The notes: generated from the letters alone by a model not told the origin. A DNA stretch of 64,000 nucleotides from Acidobacteria bacterium Ga0074141 (GCA_001464665.1 LNDP01000024.1:930001-994000), one strand, 5' to 3'; shown: positions 15,100 through 24,013, counted from the stretch's first letter. Numbers and translations are program-made.

Positions 15100-16737
15100 A
15101 TGACGAAGATCTATCTTGTTCGTTTCGTTTTTCTGGCCGCCATTTTGATGTTAGCGGCAAGCGTTCCGGTCTCGGCCCAGCGGGATAAAGATGATAAGAA
15201 TAGGCCGACTCAGGACCCGACCGAGCGTTCGCGCAACGTCAGGCCCGAGCTGAAAGAGGCCTACAAGCGTTGGCTTGACCAGGACGTTCCGTACCTCATC
15301 ACTAAAGAGGAACGCCGTGCCTTTATGTCGCTGCAGACCGATGAGGAACGCGAAAACTTTATCGAGAATTTTTGGCGTCGGCGCGACCCGAACCCGGACA
15401 CCGAAGAAAACGAATTCCGCGAGGAATATTACGAGCGGATCGCCTATGCGAACGAACGCTTTACCTCGGGCATTCCCGGCTGGCGGACAGACCGCGGCCG
15501 CATCTACATAGCCTGGGGCAAGCCGGATTCGATCGAATCGCGTCCCTCGGGCGGCGCTTACGACCGGCCTTCATATGAAGGCGGCGGAACGACAACGACC
15601 TATCCCTTTGAGATCTGGTTCTATCGGCACCTTGACGGCGTCGGCGACGGTATCGAGATCGAGTTTGTCGATCCGACCGGAACGGGCGAATACCGCATTG
15701 CCCGCAACGCGAATGAAAAAGACGCGATGCTCTACGTTCCCGGTGCAGGCTTGACGCTTTCAGAATCGCTCGGCCTCTCAAGCAAGGTCGACCGCATTGG
15801 TAACTTCAACATCAACAACCAGTACATGCGCGAGCAGGATACGCCCTTCCGCCGGCTTGAGATCATCAACAATCTCTCGCGTCCGCCATCAGTCAAATAC
15901 GGCGACATGCAAAGCATCGCCGGCGGCGATTCGGGTGTACTCGATAACAACCCGCTCAATTTTAATCTTCGCGTAGATTTCTTCCGCCAGTCGGAGGAGC
16001 GAGTTGTCGTCACCTTTACGGTGCAGACGCCGAATCGCGAGTTGCAGTTTGCAGATGACGGCGGCGTTCAAACGGCAAAGCTTAACATCTTTGGCCGCAT
16101 CACGGCCGTCTCGGGCAAGCGCTCGGGCATCTTCGAAGATGCGGTGACCACGTATGCGACGCGGGAAGAGCTTGCAACGACCCGCGACCGCCAGTCGGTT
16201 TACCAAAAGGCATACACGCTGACGCCGGGAACCTACAAGGTTGACGTCGTCGTTCGCGATGTTGCTACCGGTAATCGCGGTATCATCAATCAGGGCTTCA
16301 CGGTCCCGCGTTATGATGACAAGTCGCTTTCGACATCAACGCTCGTGCTCGCCTCGACACTTCGCCCGACCGAGGAACGCGACATCGGCGCGATGTTCGT
16401 TATCGGAAACGCGAAGGTGATCCCGAACCTCGAAGGCGTTTACAAGAAGGGCCAGGACGTCGGGGTCTATATGCAGGTATATAATGCCGGCATCGACCAG
16501 ACGACGCTCCGCCCGGCGGTTGCAGTCGAATACATTCTGACGAAAGGCGGCAAAGAGGTATTTCGCCAGCCGGAAAATTGGGAGGGGCTTTCCGATTCCG
16601 GCCAGCGGTTGACGCTCGCCAGGCTGCTGCCGACCATCGGCCTCGAGACCGGCGATTACGAGATCAAGGTGCTGACGACCGACCAGGTCAGCCAACAGGT
16701 CGTCGAAAACAAAGGCAAGTTTCGCATCGTTGATTAA
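15100..16737 (+). CDS. GWxTD domain secreted protein
   Basis: 545 residues with an N-terminal signal peptide ending near ASVPVSAQ (residue 27). The GWxTD domain that follows contains the namesake GWRTD at residues 127-131 and the flanking FWRRRDPNPDTEENEFREEYYERIAYAN. The C-terminal half is predicted beta-rich. The domain is named for its motif and is especially common in Acidobacteriota; its biochemical role is unknown. The gene has its own promoter and a strong terminator, so it is monocistronic. Confidence 0.88.
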   Translation: MTKIYLVRFVFLAAILMLAASVPVSAQRDKDDKNRPTQDPTERSRNVRPELKEAYKRWLDQDVPYLITKEERRAFMSLQTDEERENFIENFWRRRDPNPDTEENEFREEYYERIAYANERFTSGIPGWRTDRGRIYIAWGKPDSIESRPSGGAYDRPSYEGGGTTTTYPFEIWFYRHLDGVGDGIEIEFVDPTGTGEYRIARNANEKDAMLYVPGAGLTLSESLGLSSKVDRIGNFNINNQYMREQDTPFRRLEIINNLSRPPSVKYGDMQSIAGGDSGVLDNNPLNFNLRVDFFRQSEERVVVTFTVQTPNRELQFADDGGVQTAKLNIFGRITAVSGKRSGIFEDAVTTYATREELATTRDRQSVYQKAYTLTPGTYKVDVVVRDVATGNRGIINQGFTVPRYDDKSLSTSTLVLASTLRPTEERDIGAMFVIGNAKVIPNLEGVYKKGQDVGVYMQVYNAGIDQTTLRPAVAVEYILTKGGKEVFRQPENWEGLSDSGQRLTLARLLPTIGLETGDYEIKVLTTDQVSQQVVENKGKFRIVD

Positions 16738-16760
16738 CGAATGCGGCCTTGAACGATAAC

Positions 16761-16800
16761 GAAAGCGGCTCCGGCGAAAGACCGGGGCCGTTTTCTTTTT
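16761..16800 (+). terminator. Strong intrinsic terminator after GWxTD gene
   Basis: CGGCTCCGG and CCGGGGCCG pair around CGAAAGA, extended by GAAAG against TTTTC, and run into TTTTCTTTTT. This isolates the polyamine-type operon that follows. Confidence 0.85.
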
Positions 16801-16904
16801 CGGCAGGCGATGTCGGGCGTTGGTGACATTGCCGGCAGAATGCGTTATATTTTTTTCACGAATCGGCATTGGCGGAGACTCACACCGCCCGAGTTCGAAA
16901 ATGT

Positions 16905-17348
16905 ATGCCGCGGCAGCCGACCGGACGGAAGCCGCACCATCTTGTCAAAACCCTGATGATCGTCGGAACGGAATGGCTTATTGAAGCTGAAGGATGCGAT
17001 CCCGAACGCTTGCGGGACGAAGCTTTGCTTCGCGATGTTCTCGGGCGCGTTATCGCCGGCCTTGAGCTGAAGTCGATCGGAAGCGTTTGGCATAAGTTTC
17101 CCGGAGAAGGCGGAGTTACAGGCCTGATCGCGCTAACCGAATCGCACCTTGCCTGCCACACGTATCCCGAATACGGAACCGCGACATTCAATCTATATTG
17201 CTGCAAGACGCGGCCGGAGTGGGGCTGGGAGGTGGAGCTCAAGGCCTTGATCGCGGCTGCAAATGTGACGATAACGAAGATCGAACGCGGTACCGCCATG
17301 ACAGAAGATGCTGACCCGATGACCCGGTCAGCCGGAGGTGCCGAATGA
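16905..17348 (+). CDS. S-adenosylmethionine decarboxylase-like protein (SpeD family)
   Basis: About 147 residues from the ATG at 16905; an upstream in-frame TTG at 16869 would add 12 residues but has no Shine-Dalgarno. The pyruvoyl-enzyme signature is present: E-S-H at about residues 79-81, whose Ser becomes the pyruvoyl group on self-cleavage, followed by HTYPEYG and NLYCC. AdoMetDC gives decarboxylated AdoMet, the aminopropyl donor for spermidine. The next gene overlaps the stop (ATGA). An aminopropyltransferase homologue lies 2.4 kb downstream in the same run of genes, so this pair plausibly supplies and uses the aminopropyl donor. Confidence 0.88.
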   Translation: MPRQPTGRKPHHLVKTLMIVGTEWLIEAEGCDPERLRDEALLRDVLGRVIAGLELKSIGSVWHKFPGEGGVTGLIALTESHLACHTYPEYGTATFNLYCCKTRPEWGWEVELKALIAAANVTITKIERGTAMTEDADPMTRSAGGAE

Positions 17349-19282
17349 GCGTGCTTGCCGCAAATTGCCCTTCGTGTGCCGCACCGATCGAGTTCAAAAA
17401 GGGCTCGACCATCGTGCTCGTTTGCCCCTTTTGCCGCTCTGCTATAGCACGGACCGACCGCAAGCTCGAAGACCTTGGCAAGGTCGCGGAGATCGCCGAT
17501 TCGCAGTCGCCGCTCAAGCTCGGCCTCAAGGGCGAATTTAAAGGAAACAGATTTGAGCTGACCGGGCGTGCTCAGCTCAAGCACGAGCTTGGTGGATTTT
17601 GGGACGAGTGGTACGCAACTTTTTCAAATGGCTGGGTCGGCTGGCTCGCGGAAGCGCAAGGGCGCTTCTACATGACCTTTTTTCAGCCGATTCCGGCCGG
17701 TACCGCAATTCCTGGCTTTGATGAGATCGAGGTCGGCAAATACGTTCCCCAGATACCTTCGGACGGGCCGCTGATGGTACTTGAGAAGGGCGTCGCAACG
17801 GCGGTCGCGGCCGATGGCGAGATCCCCTATCAGCTTGTACCCAATGAGCAGTCGCAGTACGCCGACCTGAGCGGAAAGAACAACCAGTTTGCGACCATCG
17901 ACTACAGTGTCTCACCGCCGTGGGTTTTCCTCGGGAATCAGGTGACGCTTGAAGAGATCGGGCTCGGCGACGCACGGCCCGCACAGCGCGAAGCACGCCG
18001 AACGACCGCGGCTGGAATGGGCTGCCCGAACTGCGGAGGCCCGCTTTCGCTTACGGCCCCGGACAAGGCCGAGCGCGTTTCTTGCCCAAACTGCTCTTCG
18101 CTGCTCGACGTAAACCAAGGGAACCTCAAGTATTTTAAGGCGCTCGAGCCCAGCCCGACCTCGGACCAGTTTCTGCTGAAGGTCGGACAAGAAGGCGTGT
18201 TCCCGGGCGATGTGAAGTTCCGCATCATCGGCCGAATGGTCCGCAGCGTGACGGTTTACGGCACGACGTATTACTGGCACGAGTATCTGATCTATAACCC
18301 GATGGTCGGCTTCCGCTGGCTGGTCCATTCGGACAACCACTGGAACTTCGTCGAGCCCGTAAATCCGGCCGAGGTCGGAATGCCGGCGACGATCGGTGCC
18401 GGGGCGACGGCAAGCTATAACGGCCACAACTTTAAGATCTTTCAGGACACGCCCGCGACGGTCCGTTACGTGGATGGCGAGTTCTATTGGCGCGTCGAAC
18501 AAGGCGAGACCGTCCGTGCAGTCGATTATGTTGCCGCACCGCTGATGCTCTCGCAGGAAGTTACGTCCAGCGAGATGAATTGGTCGGCCGGCGTTTACAT
18601 GACCAACGACGAGATCGAAAAGATCTTTAGCATCTCAGACCTGCCGCGGCCCTGGGGCGTTGCACCAAACCAGCCTTTTACCGGTTCGTGGTATTACACT
18701 TGGGGCGCGGTGCCGCTGCTTTTGTTGATCATCGTCGGCATCTTTATGCTGCCGATCGCCGGCACCGGGACGACCGTTCTGAACCAAAAGATGGAGATCC
18801 CGCCGCTGGCCAATGCAACTCAGCCCCAGGCGATCTTCAGCCAGCAGTTCGAGCTGAAGGCGAACCGCAATGTGCGCATCCGGGCGTTCGCGCCGGTCAG
18901 CAATTCCTGGGCAGATCTCGACGTTGACCTGATCAACGACCAAAGCCTGGAGGTCGAATCGGTCAATATCCCGATCGAGTACTACAGCGGCACGGACAGC
19001 GACGGAGCCTGGACCGAGGGCAATCAATTCCAAGACGCGACCGTTTCATCGCTGCCGGCCGGGAAATACACGCTCCGGGTCGAAGGCACATGGCAGAACT
19101 GGCAGCAGTCAATGCCGATATCGGTCAGCGTTGCCCAAGGCGTCAACCGGGGCGTCAATTTCTTTTGTGCGTTGCTGGTGCTTCTGATCGTTCCGGTGAT
19201 CGGGATCGTCAGGAAGCTCTCTTTTGAATCGCGACGCTGGAGCGAGAGCATGTTTGGCTCAAGCGGCAGCGACGATGAATAG
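17345..19282 (+). CDS. DUF4178 zinc-ribbon membrane protein
   Basis: 645 residues. The order is: zinc ribbon with C8, C11, C27 and C30 (CPSC...CPFC); a first DUF4178-like beta domain (about 55-200); a second ribbon with two CPNC pairs (about 224-255); a second DUF4178-like domain (about 270-430); a membrane helix (about 455-475, LLLLIIVGIFMLPIAG); an extracytoplasmic beta domain (about 490-600); and a final helix (about 610-630). I do not know a biochemical role. Overlap with the AdoMet decarboxylase gene and the DUF350 and SpeE-like genes downstream place it in a membrane-associated polyamine system. The duplicated ribbon-plus-domain unit suggests internal duplication. Confidence 0.85.
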   Translation: MSVLAANCPSCAAPIEFKKGSTIVLVCPFCRSAIARTDRKLEDLGKVAEIADSQSPLKLGLKGEFKGNRFELTGRAQLKHELGGFWDEWYATFSNGWVGWLAEAQGRFYMTFFQPIPAGTAIPGFDEIEVGKYVPQIPSDGPLMVLEKGVATAVAADGEIPYQLVPNEQSQYADLSGKNNQFATIDYSVSPPWVFLGNQVTLEEIGLGDARPAQREARRTTAAGMGCPNCGGPLSLTAPDKAERVSCPNCSSLLDVNQGNLKYFKALEPSPTSDQFLLKVGQEGVFPGDVKFRIIGRMVRSVTVYGTTYYWHEYLIYNPMVGFRWLVHSDNHWNFVEPVNPAEVGMPATIGAGATASYNGHNFKIFQDTPATVRYVDGEFYWRVEQGETVRAVDYVAAPLMLSQEVTSSEMNWSAGVYMTNDEIEKIFSISDLPRPWGVAPNQPFTGSWYYTWGAVPLLLLIIVGIFMLPIAGTGTTVLNQKMEIPPLANATQPQAIFSQQFELKANRNVRIRAFAPVSNSWADLDVDLINDQSLEVESVNIPIEYYSGTDSDGAWTEGNQFQDATVSSLPAGKYTLRVEGTWQNWQQSMPISVSVAQGVNRGVNFFCALLVLLIVPVIGIVRKLSFESRRWSESMFGSSGSDDE

Positions 19283-19288
19283 GTTGAT

Positions 19289-19438
19289 ATGGCGAGAATA
19301 CTTTATTTAATATTCGGGATGTTCGTGCTTGTACTCTACACGTCGGCCGCGTGGTTCGGCTGGGAGCTTGCCAATTCGGGCAGCAAATCGAGGCTCGGCG
19401 TGCCGTTCTTTTATTCTGGATTTCGTGGAGGAAAATAG
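19289..19438 (+). CDS. 49-residue single-helix membrane peptide
   Basis: A short ORF starting MARILYLIFGMFVLVLYTSA and ending YSGFRGGK. One hydrophobic helix (about residues 4-24) is followed by a Gly/Ser-rich polar tail. It starts 6 bases after the DUF4178 stop and ends exactly one base before the DUF350 ATG (TAGATG), so it fills the gap between two operon genes without slack. That packing, rather than homology, is the support for its being real. It may be a small subunit of the same membrane complex. Confidence 0.6.
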   Translation: MARILYLIFGMFVLVLYTSAAWFGWELANSGSKSRLGVPFFYSGFRGGK

Positions 19439-19693
19439 ATGTTGATGAAATTGGCCAGCTTAGGGTCGCTCGGCGTTGTCGTACGTTTCGATCAATTAGC
19501 AGAGATACTTGTGACAACATTGATATTTGTCATTATCGGACTAGTGTTCTTTGCGGTGGCATATTTTATCTTGAGCCGCATTTTTGATATTCACCATGAG
19601 ATCGAAAAGGATCACAATACTGCGCTTGGCATTATCATCGGTTCTATCATGATCGGTATTGCGATCATCATCGCGGCGGCCATTCATGGCTGA
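19439..19693 (+). CDS. DUF350 family membrane protein, single-repeat form
   Basis: 84 residues with two membrane helices (about 26-48 and 63-82) separated by FDIHHEIEKDHNTA, the DUF350 signature region. YjfL-type DUF350 proteins usually have two such repeats and four helices, so this is half-size and probably dimerises. GGAGG at 19427-19431 serves the ATG at 19439 (or the ATG two codons on). It lies in the run between the DUF4178 gene and the membrane SpeE homologue; this combination recurs in bacteria, as far as I recall, without a settled function. Confidence 0.82.
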   Translation: MLMKLASLGSLGVVVRFDQLAEILVTTLIFVIIGLVFFAVAYFILSRIFDIHHEIEKDHNTALGIIIGSIMIGIAIIIAAAIHG

Positions 19694-19775
19694 TCGTCTG
19701 ATCCCGGGGTCCGAACAGGTAACGAGCCTGAGAATTAATTAAGGTAGTTTTGGAAATCCTGTTTTGGATCATTGA

Positions 19776-21296
19776 ATGAAGAACATTCCGCTTCTTTTTT
19801 TGAACGTAGTCGTCATCGCCACGTGCGGGCTGATCTACGAACTGCTAGCCGCGACGGTCTCAAGCTACGTTCTCGGCGATTCGGTCACCCAGTTTTCCCT
19901 CATCATCGGCATCTACCTGTTTGCTATGGGCGTCGGCTCATGGCTTTCGGGTTTTTTGGAGAAAGAGCTTGCGAGGAAGTTCGTCGAGATCGAACTTGCG
20001 GTCGCATTGATCGGCGGGTTTTCCGCACCGCTGCTTTTTCTGACCTTTGCGAGCGTCTCCTATTTCGGCATCATTCTTTATTCGATGGTCTTCATCATCG
20101 GCGCGCTCGTCGGGCTTGAGATACCGCTGCTGATGCGGATTTTGAAGGATGAGCTCGACTTCAAGGACCTGGTCTCGAGGGTTCTTGCACTCGACTACGT
20201 TGGGGCACTTGTCGCCGCACTGCTCTTCCCGATCTTCCTTGTACCAAAGCTGGGCCTGAACCGGACCTCGCTGCTTTTCGGTATGCTAAACGCGGTCGTC
20301 GGGCTCTGGGGAACGTGGCTGCTTGAGCCGCTGATCCGCCGCCGTTTGACCGTGCTCCGCGTTAAGGGTTTCATCGTTCTGGTTCTGCTCGCGATCGGGT
20401 TCATAAAGGCCGACTCGCTGACGACCATGGCCGAGGACGGGCTCTTTCCGGACCAGATCGTTTACGCCAAAAGCTCGCCGTATCAGCGGATCGTCGTCAC
20501 CCGCGGCAAGCTTGGCCATTCGCTCTTCCTCAACGGTAATCTGCAGTTCAATTCCTTTGACGAATACCGCTACCACGAAGCTCTCGTTCATCCCGCGTTT
20601 GCGGCATTTGAAGGCGAACCCCGGCGTGTGCTTGTGCTCGGCGGCGGCGACGGCCTTGCGGTTCGCGAGATCCTGAAGTATCCATCGGTCGAGAGCGTTA
20701 CGCTGGTCGATCTTGATCCGCTGATGACGGGGCTCTCGAAGGAGCTTCCGGCACTCGCGGAGCTCAACCGCAACGCGATGGATGACCCGCGCGTCGAGGT
20801 AATAAATTCGGACGCGTTCGTCTGGCTCGACAATGTCGAGTTGCCGCCGTTTGATATCGCGATAATCGATTTTCCCGACCCGAACAACTTTGCACTCGGC
20901 AAGCTTTACTCGACCCGTTTCTATCGCCTGCTCCGCGCCCGGCTGCAGCCCGAAGCGGCCGTCGTTATTCAGTGCACCTCGCCGCTCTACGCACGCAAAT
21001 CGTTTTGGTCGATCATCAAAACCCTCGAAGCCTCGGGCTTCACGGTCAAGCCGTTCCAGACGACCGTCCCGAGCTTCGGAGTTTGGGGCTACGCACTCGC
21101 CAAGATGCAGCCATTTGAAAGACCAGCCGCTCCTCGCACAGGTGTCGAATTCAAGTTCCTGACCGAAACGTCCTTCACCACGCTCTTCGATTTTCCGGCG
21201 GATATGGCACTGCCCGACGAGGAGATCGAGATCAACCGACTCGATAACCAGGCTCTCGTTCGGTACTACGAAACCGAATGGCGCAGATTCGAATAG
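19776..21296 (+). CDS. Membrane-anchored spermidine synthase-like aminopropyltransferase
   Basis: 506 residues. About seven hydrophobic helices occupy residues 1-210, followed by a class I methyltransferase-fold domain of the spermine/spermidine synthase family. Its signatures are SSPYQRIVVTR, LNGNLQFNSFDEYRYHE, VLVLGGGDGLAVREI (AdoMet site) and IIDFPDPN, the position of the catalytic Asp region. Soluble SpeE lacks the membrane part, so the product is expected at the inner face of the cytoplasmic membrane. With the AdoMet decarboxylase upstream it could aminopropylate a polyamine or a membrane-associated acceptor (inference). The gene starts 82 bases after DUF350. Confidence 0.88.
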   Translation: MKNIPLLFLNVVVIATCGLIYELLAATVSSYVLGDSVTQFSLIIGIYLFAMGVGSWLSGFLEKELARKFVEIELAVALIGGFSAPLLFLTFASVSYFGIILYSMVFIIGALVGLEIPLLMRILKDELDFKDLVSRVLALDYVGALVAALLFPIFLVPKLGLNRTSLLFGMLNAVVGLWGTWLLEPLIRRRLTVLRVKGFIVLVLLAIGFIKADSLTTMAEDGLFPDQIVYAKSSPYQRIVVTRGKLGHSLFLNGNLQFNSFDEYRYHEALVHPAFAAFEGEPRRVLVLGGGDGLAVREILKYPSVESVTLVDLDPLMTGLSKELPALAELNRNAMDDPRVEVINSDAFVWLDNVELPPFDIAIIDFPDPNNFALGKLYSTRFYRLLRARLQPEAAVVIQCTSPLYARKSFWSIIKTLEASGFTVKPFQTTVPSFGVWGYALAKMQPFERPAAPRTGVEFKFLTETSFTTLFDFPADMALPDEEIEINRLDNQALVRYYETEWRRFE

Positions 21297-21320
21297 GTAA
21301 GGTAAAAACACAGTTTCCGA

Positions 21321-22940
21321 ATGAATCTTTCCAGGCGTGAGTTGCTAATGACCTTTCTCGGAGCGCCGATCGCTTTAGCGGCGTGTGAGAGAAGCGCGCC
21401 GCGGGCGTTTCCGGAGGGGGAGATCGTTGGGGCGAATTGGCAGCTTGGGCATGTGCTCCGCGAGGGGCGATCGTTTGAGGTTGCGGCGGATAAATGGCAG
21501 CAGGTGCGGGTCGCGATAGTCGGCGCAGGCGTGGCGGGGCTCGCGGCGGCTTGGCAGATGAAGCGGAAAGGCGTGAATGACTTCGTCGTTCTCGAGCTTG
21601 AAAAGGAAGCGGGCGGGACGTCGCGTTCGGGCGAGGGCTCGCCGGTCGGGTTTCCGTGGGGAGCGCATTATTTACCGGTGCCGTTTCGTGAGAACGCGGA
21701 GCTGATCGAGCTGCTAGATGAGATGTCACTTATCGAGGGGCGAAGCGATGAAGGCGACCTGATCATCAAAGAGCAATACCTTTGCCGCGAGCCCGAGGAG
21801 CGCGTTTTTTATAAGGGCCGCTGGTATCCGGGGCTTTATCTTCACGTCGGCGAAAGCGAGGCGGACAAACGCGAGCTCGCTGCCTTTGAAGAGAAGATGA
21901 ACGCCTGGGTCAATTGGCGTGATGGCAGCGGCCGAAGGGCGTTTGTCGTGCCCGCGGCACTTGGGTCGGATGACGCCGAAGTTGCGGCGCTCGACCGGAT
22001 CTCATTCGGCGAGTGGCTTCGGCGTGAAGGTTTTACCTCCGAGAGGCTTTTTTGGTATTGCGACTACGCCTGCCGCGACGATTATGGACTAAAACTCGAA
22101 GAGACATCGGCGTGGGCAGGGCTTTTCTATTTCTGTTCGCGGGTGCGGAAGAGCGGCGACGAGTCGCAGCCCTTTATCGCCTTTCCCGAGGGCAACGGCC
22201 GCTTTGTCCGGCATATGGCGAACCAAGTTGCGGAGCAAATGCGGCCCTCGCACGCGGTCGTTTCGATCGTCCCGGGCGATGGCGGTGCCGAGGTGGTCTG
22301 TCTTGCGGATGGCGAACTCCGCGGCTTTCGCTGCGAGAAGGTTATCTTTGCTTCGCCGGTTTTTACGGCACCTTTCGTGATTCGAGGCTTTAGCGAAGAG
22401 CGGCCTTTTGATGCTTCGGCGTTTCACAGCAATTCGTGGTTCGTAGCCAATCTGCAGATGAAGGATCGGCCTCGCTCGAGGTTCGCGCGCGACTTTCCGC
22501 TCGCCTGGGACAACGTGCTTTACGAAAGCCCGTCGCTCGGTTACGTAAACGCCACGCATCAGAAAGGCATCGACTACGGCCCGACCGTATGGACCTACTA
22601 CTACCCGATGTGCCACGAAGAAAATGGACGGACGAAGCTGCTTAACTACGATTGGCGGGAGCTCGCCGAGGTCGCTTTGACCGACATCGGGCGAGCACAT
22701 CCGGAGATCTGGGAACTGACGACGCGAATCGATATAATGCGTTGGGGCCACGCAATGATCAGCCCGCGAACGGGATTCATCTGGGGCGGCGAACGGCAGA
22801 AAGCAATGCAGCCCTATCGCAACATACACTTTGCCCACACAGACCTCAGCGGCCTCGCACTATTCGAGGAAGCATTCTTCCACGGCCTCCGAGCCGCGAA
22901 AGATATATACGGCGACGAACGGAAGTTCGCAGGGCGCTAA
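21321..22940 (+). CDS. FAD-dependent amine oxidase-type oxidoreductase, Tat/lipobox signal
   Basis: 539 residues. The N-terminus has twin arginines (SRRELL, residues 4-9), a hydrophobic stretch and a lipobox ending at Cys22 (ALAAC), so it is probably a Tat-exported lipoprotein. The dinucleotide fold GAGVAGLAAAW starts at residue 68, followed by the second FAD motif (VLELEKEAGGTSRSG). The family includes polyamine and monoamine oxidases. It is 24 bases downstream of the SpeE-like gene, so a periplasmic enzyme acting on the product of that pathway is plausible but unproven. Confidence 0.85.
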   Translation: MNLSRRELLMTFLGAPIALAACERSAPRAFPEGEIVGANWQLGHVLREGRSFEVAADKWQQVRVAIVGAGVAGLAAAWQMKRKGVNDFVVLELEKEAGGTSRSGEGSPVGFPWGAHYLPVPFRENAELIELLDEMSLIEGRSDEGDLIIKEQYLCREPEERVFYKGRWYPGLYLHVGESEADKRELAAFEEKMNAWVNWRDGSGRRAFVVPAALGSDDAEVAALDRISFGEWLRREGFTSERLFWYCDYACRDDYGLKLEETSAWAGLFYFCSRVRKSGDESQPFIAFPEGNGRFVRHMANQVAEQMRPSHAVVSIVPGDGGAEVVCLADGELRGFRCEKVIFASPVFTAPFVIRGFSEERPFDASAFHSNSWFVANLQMKDRPRSRFARDFPLAWDNVLYESPSLGYVNATHQKGIDYGPTVWTYYYPMCHEENGRTKLLNYDWRELAEVALTDIGRAHPEIWELTTRIDIMRWGHAMISPRTGFIWGGERQKAMQPYRNIHFAHTDLSGLALFEEAFFHGLRAAKDIYGDERKFAGR

Positions 22941-22970
22941 TAAAAACAAGAGTAGATCTGCTATCAGATT

Positions 22971-23243
22971 ATGCTATCATCACAATTGAGCCGTAAACAT
23001 CGGCTTACTCTAAAATCGATATTTGAGGCCCCTACGAAGTCGAGTATACGCTTTGCAGATATCGAGAAATTGTTCACCGCGCTTGGCGGAAGGGTTGGCG
23101 AGGTAAAGGGTTCGCAGATTTCCTTGGAACTTTCTGACAACGAAATCTTTCTACACCGACCTGAACCCGGAAAGGAGGCGATGAAATATCAGGCTGAGGC
23201 GGTCCGCGAGATACTTTCCGCGGCAGGAGTTGAGAATGGATAG
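22971..23243 (+). CDS. hicA: HicA family toxin
   Basis: 90 residues with the pattern of the longer HicA subfamily: LTLKSIFEAPTKSSIRFADI at the start, then LGGRVGEVKGSQISLEL and FLHRPEPGKEAMKYQAE with a conserved His. HicA toxins are double-stranded-RNA-binding-fold mRNA interferases. The stop overlaps the hicB start by 8 bases. The pair sits just behind the polyamine-type operon, 30 bases after the FAD oxidoreductase, and may be carried there by chance. Confidence 0.85.
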   Translation: MLSSQLSRKHRLTLKSIFEAPTKSSIRFADIEKLFTALGGRVGEVKGSQISLELSDNEIFLHRPEPGKEAMKYQAEAVREILSAAGVENG

Positions 23244-23571
23244 CACACTTAAATATAAGGGCTTTGCGGCGAAGATCGAGTTTTCGGCTGATGACGGCGT
23301 TTTTGTTGGGCGTGTGCTCGGGGTAAAGGATATTGTTGTGTTTCATGGGAAAAGCGTTGCCGAGCTAAAGCGCGAATTGAAGGAATCGATCGAATTCTAT
23401 CTGGAGGTTTGCGAAAAGCAGAACAAAGAAGCAAAAAAACCGTTTTCAGGAAAAGTACTCTTTCGCTTGCCGTCCGAGCTTCACGCTCGCATGTCTGAGG
23501 CCGCCGCCCGCAAAGGCAAGAGCGTCAACGAATGGGGTAAGGAAGTTTTTGAGTCTGCTGTAAACGTCTAG
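23236..23571 (+). CDS. hicB: HicB family antitoxin
   Basis: About 111 residues from the ATG at 23236. The partial RNase H-fold domain of HicB is visible (YKGFAAKIEFSADDGVFVGR, VVFHGKSVAELKRELKESIE), followed by a C-terminal ribbon-helix-helix segment (LPSELHARMSEAAARKGKSV, then NEWG) for DNA binding and autoregulation. HicB neutralises HicA directly. Toxin-first gene order is normal for hicAB. Confidence 0.88.
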   Translation: MDSTLKYKGFAAKIEFSADDGVFVGRVLGVKDIVVFHGKSVAELKRELKESIEFYLEVCEKQNKEAKKPFSGKVLFRLPSELHARMSEAAARKGKSVNEWGKEVFESAVNV

Positions 23572-23588
23572 AGATCACAAAGATCGAA

Positions 23589-24011
23589 GTGAAACTTAGG
23601 AAGCAAATTATCCTTTTTGTCGGACTCTTCTTGGGTCTTCTTGCAGTCTTGGTTGTCATTCAAATTTCTATTCATTCGTACGCCGAGAGAGGGATTGCGT
23701 ATCATATTGAGATCTATGAGACCACGGGCAACGCCGAGGGACTAAAGGCCTTCATGACTGAGTATCATGGCGAAGCTGAAAACCATGAAGCTGCGATCAA
23801 GTTCATTAATTGGGGAATGAATAATCCGGATCGTTTCGTGCAGATGACGACTCTTTTTTCCGAGAGAGAATCCGAATTGACCGCGTCCCGGCTTGCCTTC
23901 GCTCTCTCCGATATAGGATCTGAGAAACGATTCGATGAAGCGTTCGGCGGCACTGAATCAGGATTCATCCAAAATATCCGATCTAAACTTCAACTATCGA
24001 ATAAGAATTAG
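23589..24011 (+). CDS. Membrane-anchored hypothetical protein
   Basis: 140 residues starting at a GTG. One N-terminal membrane helix (about residues 6-26, IILFVGLFLGLLAVLVVIQI) anchors a helical, charged extracytoplasmic or cytoplasmic domain of about 110 residues with no recognised motif. Codon use is less GC-rich than in neighbours. The next gene starts two bases after its stop, so the two are probably cotranscribed. No function is proposed. Confidence 0.6.
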   Translation: MKLRKQIILFVGLFLGLLAVLVVIQISIHSYAERGIAYHIEIYETTGNAEGLKAFMTEYHGEAENHEAAIKFINWGMNNPDRFVQMTTLFSERESELTASRLAFALSDIGSEKRFDEAFGGTESGFIQNIRSKLQLSNKN

Positions 24012-24013
24012 GT

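Noticed and set aside
20286-21311. 341-codon minus-strand frame
   Set aside because: Antisense to the SpeE-like gene, without homology; the sense frame carries the aminopropyltransferase motifs.
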